Source: a virus | DNA: 20,056 nt | Direction: 5' to 3' (one strand) | IMG/VR virus record: IMGVR_UViG_3300017746_000232 | Coordinates: 1-20,056 of that record | In this document: piece after piece, positions 15,355 to 20,056 of the stretch | Position numbering within the stretch: the stretch's first letter is position 1 | Layout of the letters: every line of letters starts with the position of its first letter | Notes under the pieces: generated by a model | Told to the model about the DNA's origin: nothing | Database searches by the model: none | Seen by the model: only the letters and a program-made list of their open reading frames with translations | Program-made: the position numbers and the translations under genes

Positions 15355-16746
15355 ATGGCTAAGAAAGTAATAAACTCGATACCAAGTGTAACTGAAATAG
15401 TTACTGCAATGCAAACAGTATCACCAATAACTGCAAAAAATAACAGAGGCACTAGTTATGAATCAATTGCTAGGAGTTATTTGTTAAGAACAGTTAATCA
15501 ATTAACAAATGCACAACAAGTAGACAATAAAAAGTTAGTTTATGTGCATGACATAGCACAACACATCAATCAACGTTACAATATGGGTAAAAAGTGGTAT
15601 ACATGGCTTAGAGACAATTATCCACTTTACATAATGATTACGCAGGGTAACAATATGAATGGTCGTGCTACACCCAGTGAAGTTAAAAGTTTAGTAAGTG
15701 ATAGAGAACTTATTGAATACAGAATGAATGAGAACTTTGACAGCATATACTCAATACCCACAGAAGATGTTATAGATATCTCTATAGATATGAAAAGTTT
15801 AGCAAACTTTATTATGAGAACAGCAATGCGTTATCAAACAGAAACTGATGGAGTATACAAACACAAATTGAGACGCAACATAGCACATGCTTGTGAAGTA
15901 TTAGATTGTGCAAAAGCAAACGGTGGTGTGTTAAGTTGTGAATACAGTCGCTCACCATATGGCAGAATATACATGCGTGGTGTAAACATACAAAATACTG
16001 TTAGCAGTGAAGTTAGAGAAGCCGCATTGGGTAAATGTTACAAGTATGACATAGCCAGTGCCAGTTATGCATTTAGATTGGGTTATATCAAAGAAAATGC
16101 TCCAGATATAAAAACACCAGCACTTATAGACATAGTAGAAAACAAAGCTCGTAACAGAAAGGTACTAGCAACACAATGTTTGCAGGATACCAACACCACA
16201 TTAGAAGTTAAAATTGGCTTAATCAAAAAAGCCTTAAATATGATTGGATTTGGTGCTAAAACATCAAGCAGTTTTGGTGCAATCAAAGACATCATATGGA
16301 ATGATGCAGACAGAGTTAGATTTGTTAATCATCCACTTATTGTAGAACTCAAAGCAGAACTTGACCAGTTCACTGAACTGTTAAAAGAGGAAATACCCAA
16401 AGCAACAGCAAAACGTTACTTGAATAACAGTACCAGATACAGTCAAAGTAAGTTTGAAAGTTATGTGTATCAACAAATGGAAACAGTTGTTATGCAAACA
16501 GTGATGACACAAACTAAAACAAATGTAATTATGTGGTGTCATGATGCAATATACACAGACAAATGTGAAGGTGTAGGTAACTTAAATTATGTGTTACATC
16601 AACAACCTTATTGGCAATATGCTAACTTTGAAGAAGAAAGCATAACAGCATGGACTAATCCTACGTTTTTAGAACAAGAAGTGCAACACAAAGCATTTAT
16701 AAAAGCAGAAGAACAACGTGCAGAACAGGTACTTGTTGCTGAATAA
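15355..16746 (+). CDS. Miniature divergent family-A-type (Pol I / T7 RNAP superfamily) polymerase, putative
   Basis: A 463-aa protein with AGGA(A) about eight bases before the ATG. Motifs occur in the order and relative places of the family-A palm/fingers. First is YGRIYMRGVNIQN (202-214), like TGRLSSxxPNLQN of DNA polymerase I or RGRxYxxxxNPQG of T7-type RNA polymerases. Motif A is KYDIASASYAFRLGYI (230-245), with D232 as candidate catalytic Asp. Motif B/O-helix is KKALNMIGFGAKTSS (291-305), like KxxxxxxxYG. Motif C is VIMWCHDAIYTDK (391-403), with H396-D397. The usual motif-A Glu steric gate (DYSQIE) is Ser237 here, and the O-helix Tyr is Phe299, so DNA versus RNA synthesis cannot be decided. 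No 3'-5' exonuclease domain is present and the length is far below typical Pol I. The N-terminal 190 residues are unassigned. The polymerase reading comes from motifs alone. Confidence 0.6.
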   Translation: MAKKVINSIPSVTEIVTAMQTVSPITAKNNRGTSYESIARSYLLRTVNQLTNAQQVDNKKLVYVHDIAQHINQRYNMGKKWYTWLRDNYPLYIMITQGNNMNGRATPSEVKSLVSDRELIEYRMNENFDSIYSIPTEDVIDISIDMKSLANFIMRTAMRYQTETDGVYKHKLRRNIAHACEVLDCAKANGGVLSCEYSRSPYGRIYMRGVNIQNTVSSEVREAALGKCYKYDIASASYAFRLGYIKENAPDIKTPALIDIVENKARNRKVLATQCLQDTNTTLEVKIGLIKKALNMIGFGAKTSSSFGAIKDIIWNDADRVRFVNHPLIVELKAELDQFTELLKEEIPKATAKRYLNNSTRYSQSKFESYVYQQMETVVMQTVMTQTKTNVIMWCHDAIYTDKCEGVGNLNYVLHQQPYWQYANFEEESITAWTNPTFLEQEVQHKAFIKAEEQRAEQVLVAE

Positions 16747-16754
16747 ATATATAC

Positions 16755-16916
16755 ATGAAGTTCAGTGAAAGAAGACCTTTTGTATACACTAATAAGTTCG
16801 AATTGCAAATGTTTGAATTGCGTATGGAGTTTGAATTGTTATTTCTTAGACAACAAACAGAACAATTGGTAAAAATCACAGCACAACAATACATAACCAA
16901 GCCAAATAATCGATAA
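16755..16916 (+). CDS. Small 53-aa protein with repeated FEL motif (unknown)
   Basis: ATG 16755 to TAA 16914-16916, eight bases after the polymerase-like gene. Residues 15-31 read FELQMFELRMEFELLFL: three F-E-L units give an amphipathic, strongly hydrophobic-plus-acidic helix, followed by a Gln/Thr-rich basic end. The DNA shows three GAATTG copies (16800, 16815, 16833). No Shine-Dalgarno is seen. It fills an otherwise empty gap and runs to within 18 bases of the next start, which supports it modestly. Confidence 0.45.
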   Translation: MKFSERRPFVYTNKFELQMFELRMEFELLFLRQQTEQLVKITAQQYITKPNNR

Positions 16917-16927
16917 CAGTTAAATAC

Positions 16928-16936
16928 TGTTATAAT
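16928..16936 (+). promoter_or_regulatory. Candidate extended -10 (TGTTATAAT) preceded by TAAATAC
   Basis: TAAATACTGTTATAATG at 16921-16937 carries an exact extended -10 and overlaps the ATG of the next gene. A similar TAAATACTGTATTATAA stretch occurs at 8030-8046. There is no -35. Because the -10 overlaps the annotated ATG, a promoter here would serve the internal start at 17007 rather than 16935. Confidence 0.3.
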
Positions 16937-17288
16937 GATTGTATCAGACCTAGAAACACACTTAGAATATGCTGTAAAACTGTTTGACAACAGTAGAGGT
17001 GACATGATGGGCACAATACCGCCTAACATGAATGACTACTACAAATACAGCAGTAATGGTAGAAGACAAATACCTTATCACTTGCATTATGACATACAAC
17101 GCATAGCAAGTGAATATAAACGCCGAGGTTATATCTCAAAAAGTGATGAAGCATACTTAAAGAAAGTGTATACACAAACTGATATTTGGTTGTGTAGTCA
17201 TGTGTATGTATTGGGTAAATGGTGGGCATACAGCAAGAAAAAGCCTAAAACACATAATATATTAACCAAAAGAAGTTATCGAAGATAA
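16935..17288 (+). CDS. Unknown basic protein, 117 aa (or 93 aa from an internal start)
   Basis: The frame from 16935 begins MIVSDLETHLEYAVKLFDNS. It continues with IPPNMNDYYKYSSNGRRQIP, a helical IQRIASEYKRRGYISKSDEA part, an aromatic WLCSHVYVLGKWWAYSKKKP segment and a very basic end. The start is uncertain. GAGGT (16996-17000) sits six bases before an in-frame ATG at 17007, a better ribosome site than anything before 16935. The net positive charge and YKRRG/KKKPK stretches would suit nucleic-acid contact, but no known fold is evident. It lies between the polymerase-like gene and the small terminase. Confidence 0.6.
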   Translation: MIVSDLETHLEYAVKLFDNSRGDMMGTIPPNMNDYYKYSSNGRRQIPYHLHYDIQRIASEYKRRGYISKSDEAYLKKVYTQTDIWLCSHVYVLGKWWAYSKKKPKTHNILTKRSYRR

Positions 17289-17351
17289 ATAACATTGCAA
17301 TTACAGTATCAGGTAACACTGATAGTGGACAACATTACAGGAATAGCATAT

Positions 17352-17759
17352 ATGACTGGGCAATCAGAAAAAACAGCCAAAACTACCTATCAAGTCAAAA
17401 ACATCAAAATGGGTGAAAAGACCGTTGTAGGCAGAGTTGTGGGCCGTAATAAAACTGTTATACCAGAAGATGAATTCTATAAATTAGCATGTCTACATTG
17501 TAGTTGGAAAGATTTGAGTGACTTTTATAGTGTGCCAGAAGGTACTCTACGCGATAACTTTCGCGATTTATATATAAAAGGAACACAAACTACGAAGCAG
17601 AAACTACGTCAAAAGATGTTTGAAACTGCTATGAACGGAGATAGGGTCATGATGATATGGCTCAGTAAACAGTGGTTAAGTATGAGTGACAATGGCATAC
17701 AAGGTGGAGACGATGATAGTATGCTACCATGGACCACAAAGGAACAAGATGAAGAATAA
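17352..17759 (+). CDS. terS: Terminase small subunit-like protein
   Basis: Read from ATG 17352 (AGGA ten bases upstream) as 135 aa. The frame is open to a TTG at 17295, which lacks a ribosome site, and a further ATG lies at 17409. Residues 46-73 (ACLHCSWKDLSDFYSVPEGT then LRDNFRDL) form a helix-turn-helix typical of small terminases that bind packaging-site DNA. Residues 82-113 (KQKLRQKMFETAMNGDRVMM then IWLSKQWLSMSD) match the characteristic LRxxQxxxAxxGNxxMxIWLxKQxLxxxD oligomerisation motif of many phage TerS proteins. The acidic C-terminus (GGDDDSMLPW...EQDEE) would contact the large subunit. TerL follows about 1.7 kb downstream instead of directly, separated by the membrane-protein and HNH genes. 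Confidence 0.75.
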   Translation: MTGQSEKTAKTTYQVKNIKMGEKTVVGRVVGRNKTVIPEDEFYKLACLHCSWKDLSDFYSVPEGTLRDNFRDLYIKGTQTTKQKLRQKMFETAMNGDRVMMIWLSKQWLSMSDNGIQGGDDDSMLPWTTKEQDEE

Positions 17760-17852
17760 GTTTGTGAGGTAAGACCTGGCTGGTGCAGACGCATAACGTA
17801 ATAGGAAACGTATGCAAATGTCAGCATTTCAGTCAGGCACTTTTTCACAAAC
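17760..17852. ncRNA. Three-way-junction structured element after terS (cos-like site or 5'-leader RNA)
   Basis: Beginning one base after the terS stop, GTTTGTGA (17760-17767) pairs with TCACAAAC (17845-17852), and CCTGGCTG (17775-17782) pairs with CAGTCAGG (17830-17837, one G-U). AAGA/TTTT can bridge the two stems. Inside sit two abutting hairpins: GCAT(A)ACGT...ACGTATGC (17791-17815) and AAATG-TCAG-CATTT (17816-17829). The element ends 17 bases before the ATG of the downstream membrane-protein gene. It may be an RNA leader or a packaging (cos/pac) site. It fits no RNA family that I recognise. Confidence 0.5.
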
Positions 17853-17869
17853 ACATAAGGATAAAAGAT

Positions 17870-18097
17870 ATGAAGATAAGCAAACCAAAAATCAAAGACA
17901 TTTCACAATTTCAAAAACAACGTATATGTGGCCCACTAAATGTGTGGAGCCTTATTGCTGTTAGTATGGTGTGGGGACACATGTTAAGTTTAATTAACTT
18001 GTGGTTCTTACCACTTACTGTATTAATAACTATAATAGGTTATGGAAGTGAAATAAACAAAGAAAAGCCAGAAACAGTTCAAACCATAAACGTGTAA
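17870..18097 (+). CDS. Small two-helix membrane protein, 75 aa (unknown)
   Basis: The start at ATG 17870 is chosen because AAGGA (17857-17861) lies eight bases upstream. The longer frame from GTG 17783 would run through the structured element. The N-terminus is basic (MKISKPKIKDISQFQKQR). Two hydrophobic segments follow at about residues 23-41 (LNVWSLIAVSMVWGHMLSLI) and 42-58 (LWFLPLTVLITIIGYG), then a charged C-terminal tail. A two-helix hairpin protein of this size could be a holin or other inner-membrane protein, but its place in the packaging region gives no clear answer. The next gene starts one base after its stop. Confidence 0.65.
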   Translation: MKISKPKIKDISQFQKQRICGPLNVWSLIAVSMVWGHMLSLINLWFLPLTVLITIIGYGSEINKEKPETVQTINV

Positions 18098-18098
18098 C

Positions 18099-18689
18099 AT
18101 GGCTGAATCAAAAATAAAGAAGAGTGGTCCACCAGGCGAACCACATCATGTGTGTAATATAGAACCACATTATATTCAACGATTTCATGACAGAATAAAA
18201 ATAATGCCAAACGGTTGTCACATGTTTCAAGGCAACACTCAAAACACTGGATACATTAATTGGTGGTATAAGTATGATGACCATGATGGTAGACGTTTGC
18301 GTTACATCACAGCACATAGATTTAGTGCATTAATAAGTGGCAAATTTCCAGAACAAGACGTAAATGATTATTGTGTGTTACATGATTGTGACCAACACTA
18401 TGAAAACAATGACATAACTTATAGACAATGTGTAAATCCAGACCATTTAAAAATAGGTACTGTTAGAGATAACATACTGGACTGCATGGCAAAAGGTAGA
18501 TATGTTAAGCCACCCAGAATGAGAGGCGAAGACAACTACAATGCTACACTTACTGAAAAACAAGTTATATGGGCAATAGAACAACACTACAAAATAACAC
18601 AAAAGAAGTTGGGTGAAATATTGAATGTAAGCACCAGCACAATAGAACGCATACATCAAAATGAAACGTGGAAACATTTACCAAGATGA
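18099..18689 (+). CDS. HNH endonuclease-like protein with C-terminal helix-turn-helix
   Basis: A 196-aa protein. The nuclease core at residues 90-120 has DYCVLHDCD...QCVNPDHLKIGT: H95 and H116 with N113 correspond to the H-N-H triad. The cysteines C97 and C111 are likely zinc ligands, spaced farther apart than usual by an insertion (QHYENNDITYR). After the core, DNILDCMAKGR leads to RGEDNYNATLTEKQVIWAI. The C-terminal part (about 150-193) is a helix-turn-helix (KKLGEILNVSTSTIERI) ending in TWKHL, common in phage-borne HNH homing-type proteins. It lies between the small and large terminase genes, where HNH proteins are often found and sometimes assist DNA packaging. The upstream gene ends one base earlier. 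Confidence 0.8.
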   Translation: MAESKIKKSGPPGEPHHVCNIEPHYIQRFHDRIKIMPNGCHMFQGNTQNTGYINWWYKYDDHDGRRLRYITAHRFSALISGKFPEQDVNDYCVLHDCDQHYENNDITYRQCVNPDHLKIGTVRDNILDCMAKGRYVKPPRMRGEDNYNATLTEKQVIWAIEQHYKITQKKLGEILNVSTSTIERIHQNETWKHLPR

Positions 18690-18913
18690 AAATGCAAGGA
18701 TTTAAAAGCAACGACCCCAAAGACTATGAAGCAGTAAAACAGGCTATAGCAGATTATTTGGAACAAGCAATAGACCCAGAAAGTTATGCAGTCAAATTGA
18801 TGTTTCAAAAGATTAAAAAGCCAGTATATAATTGGGACGATGAAGAAGTGTTGATACCAGTAGGCGGAGGAATGAAGCCGCACCCATGGGATGATGATCC
18901 ATGGGACCAATGA
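18686..18913 (+). CDS. Acidic, tryptophan-containing small protein, 75 aa (unknown)
   Basis: The start at ATG 18686 overlaps the HNH stop (ATGA), which is preferred to an upstream GTG at 18668. The N-terminal half is a helix (KDYEAVKQAIADYLEQAIDP). The C-terminus is short and strongly acidic with prolines and tryptophans (NWDDEEVLIPVGGG then HPWDDDPWDQ). Such an acidic Trp/Pro tail may bind a basic partner or mimic DNA, but this is speculation. It sits between the two HNH-like genes in one tight transcription unit. Confidence 0.6.
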   Translation: MKMQGFKSNDPKDYEAVKQAIADYLEQAIDPESYAVKLMFQKIKKPVYNWDDEEVLIPVGGGMKPHPWDDDPWDQ

Positions 18914-18919
18914 GAGAAA

Positions 18920-19426
18920 ATGACTTATTATAAAAGATTAAAAAAACCAATAACACAAAAAGATGTAGATAGATTTTGGACTCACGTTGATATAGGAAAG
19001 CCTAATGAATGTTGGGAATGGAAACTGGCAATAACCAAATATGGATATGGATTGTTTGCCGCTGGTAACACATTGCATAGACCAGCACGTTTTGCCTTTA
19101 TAAATGCTAAAGGATTAAACACCAATCCTATTTCAACAGAATATAAAGTAACAGTAGCATGTGGTAATAAAAAGTGTTGTAATCCAAAACATTTAAAACG
19201 TAACAATCAACAAGACGTATGGGATAAAATTAGAAAAGATGGCAATATAACTGTGGGCTCAAAACACAAAATGAGTAAGTTCAAAGAAGCAGATATAATT
19301 GATATCAGAAATAGATACAAACCACAAAGTGCTACAGATGGATATAAACCAATTGGCGATGACTATGGTGTTACACCAGGATGTATCAGAGATATTATAA
19401 TACGCAAAACTTGGCAACATGTATAA
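18920..19426 (+). CDS. Second HNH-like protein, first catalytic histidine apparently lost
   Basis: A 168-aa protein. The N-terminus has DRFWTHVDIGKPNECWEWKL and YGYGLF...RPARFAF, the usual front part of phage HNH_3-type proteins. The core reads VTVACGNKKCCNPKHL (77-92): the zinc-type cysteines, N88 and H91 are kept, but the expected His two residues before C81 is Val79. The C-terminal region (FKEADIIDIRNRYKPQ...DDYGVTPGCIRDIIIRKTWQHV) resembles the helix-turn-helix of the HNH gene upstream, so the two are probably paralogues. Without the first His, cleavage is doubtful, and it may act as a DNA-binding factor. Its stop overlaps the large-terminase start (TAATG). Confidence 0.7.
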   Translation: MTYYKRLKKPITQKDVDRFWTHVDIGKPNECWEWKLAITKYGYGLFAAGNTLHRPARFAFINAKGLNTNPISTEYKVTVACGNKKCCNPKHLKRNNQQDVWDKIRKDGNITVGSKHKMSKFKEADIIDIRNRYKPQSATDGYKPIGDDYGVTPGCIRDIIIRKTWQHV

Positions 19427-20056
19427 TGAAACTGAGTAAACCTCAACAAGTAATCAGTAATGATGGTACCAGATTTAGAATAGTAGTTGCCGGTAGACGT
19501 TTTGGTAAAAGTATGTTAGCCATTAATGAAATAGCCAAACATAGTGTAAAACCAAAGCAAAGAGTGTTGGCATTATACAGCACATATCGACAAGCAAAAA
19601 CGGTGATTTGGGATGAACTTCTAGATAGACTGTATTCTAAAAACTGGATTAAAAACGTAAACAAATCAGACTTAACTATTACATTGAAGAATGATAGCAA
19701 AATATTCATTCGATCTGCAGACTCTCCTCAGAGCTTACGTGGATCACGCTTCGACTATATTGTTATGGATGAGTGTGCTGACCTACACCCTGAAGTATGG
19801 AGCACTATATGTAGACCTATGTTAGCAGATACAAAAGGTGGAGCATTGTTCATAGGCACCCCAAAGGGGAAGGGCAACTGGTATTACGATTTATATGTTA
19901 GAGCAGGTGCTCAACAAGAATGGAATACGCACACATATAGAACAATAGATGGCGGTTGGATTACAGAAGAAGAAATAGAAAGTGCCAAAAGAGATTTAGA
20001 TTCACGTGAATTTGCCCAAGAGTTCTTAGCAGAGTTTCAAGACTATAGTGGCATCA
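19426..20056 (+). CDS. terL: Terminase large subunit, N-terminal part (3' end outside the window)
   Basis: The first 210 residues of the packaging motor are present and the frame is open at the right edge. The ATPase landmarks are clear: an N-terminal KPQQ/adenine-motif region, Walker A VAGRRFGKS (21-29), Walker B YIVMDECA with the D115-E116 pair, and coupling motif III LFIGTPKGKG (141-150). FAQEFLAEFQDYSG at 196-209 is the usual transition from ATPase to nuclease domain. The nuclease itself lies outside. The ATG shares a base with the upstream HNH-like stop. The enzyme moves DNA into the prohead with TerS, and the HNH proteins nearby may assist. Head genes are expected next. Confidence 0.93.
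   Translation, partial: MKLSKPQQVISNDGTRFRIVVAGRRFGKSMLAINEIAKHSVKPKQRVLALYSTYRQAKTVIWDELLDRLYSKNWIKNVNKSDLTITLKNDSKIFIRSADSPQSLRGSRFDYIVMDECADLHPEVWSTICRPMLADTKGGALFIGTPKGKGNWYYDLYVRAGAQQEWNTHTYRTIDGGWITEEEIESAKRDLDSREFAQEFLAEFQDYSGI

Noticed and set aside
17783-17869. GTG-initiated N-terminal extension of the two-helix membrane protein
   Set aside because: This stretch is explained by the three-way-junction element, and ATG 17870 has a proper AAGGA.
1-20056. CRISPR arrays, insertion sequences, integrase or rRNA genes
   Set aside because: No regularly spaced repeats with unique spacers, no transposase or recombinase motifs, and no rRNA-like stretches were seen on either strand.

Overview
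The window is a gene-dense stretch of an A+T-rich tailed-phage genome. Every supported gene lies on the + strand. Stop and start codons often touch or overlap, and A clearly exceeds T on the coding strand. The tail-tip layout (tape measure, gpL/DUF2163-like hub, J-like tip protein) points to a lambda/HK97-like siphovirus. The T4-like-marine-phage style fibre repeats and the composition suggest a marine phage, possibly of a SAR11-type or other low-GC marine bacterium. The host is inference; no integrase or tRNA is visible.

Region 1 (1-13201) is the tail module: the C-terminal part of the tape-measure protein, two tail-tip components, a GNAT-like acetyltransferase, a J-like tip protein, a tail-assembly-chaperone-like protein with the DWTQ/SPLS motif, a glycine-rich fibre or adhesin, a second structural protein, and a 1437-aa fibre with repeated TSDLxEGTNLYYT units. 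Region 2 (13242-14316) is a cluster of small genes. It includes an XhlA-like coiled-coil plus membrane protein (holin-like), a small protein with a WGG...WAR end, and a poly-lysine ORF that overlaps another gene and has the better-placed ribosome site. Region 3 (14317-14772) is the longest stretch with no large gene. It holds a possible 32-aa ORF, a 116-bp element closed by 13-bp inverted arms, a possible small RNA ending in a strong intrinsic terminator, and an operator-like hairpin.

Region 4 (14773-17288) holds an unknown 163-aa protein, an array of GATATAACCG repeats, a 463-aa protein that I read as a miniature and divergent family-A-type polymerase, and two small unknown proteins. Region 5 (17352-end) is the packaging module: a small-terminase-like protein, a 93-nt element that folds as a three-way junction, a two-helix membrane protein, two related HNH-type proteins on either side of an acidic protein, and the N-terminal 210 residues of the large terminase. 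Portal and capsid genes presumably follow beyond the right edge and lead round to the tape measure at the left edge of a circularly permuted map.

The points most worth a second look are: the polymerase-like protein; the apparent total absence of GCWGC (with AGCT very rare) in 20 kb although GCC-GC and GCG-GC are common; the three-way-junction element after the small terminase; the structured 14.4-14.7 kb region; and the GNAT gene in the slot where related phages carry a tail-tip peptidase.
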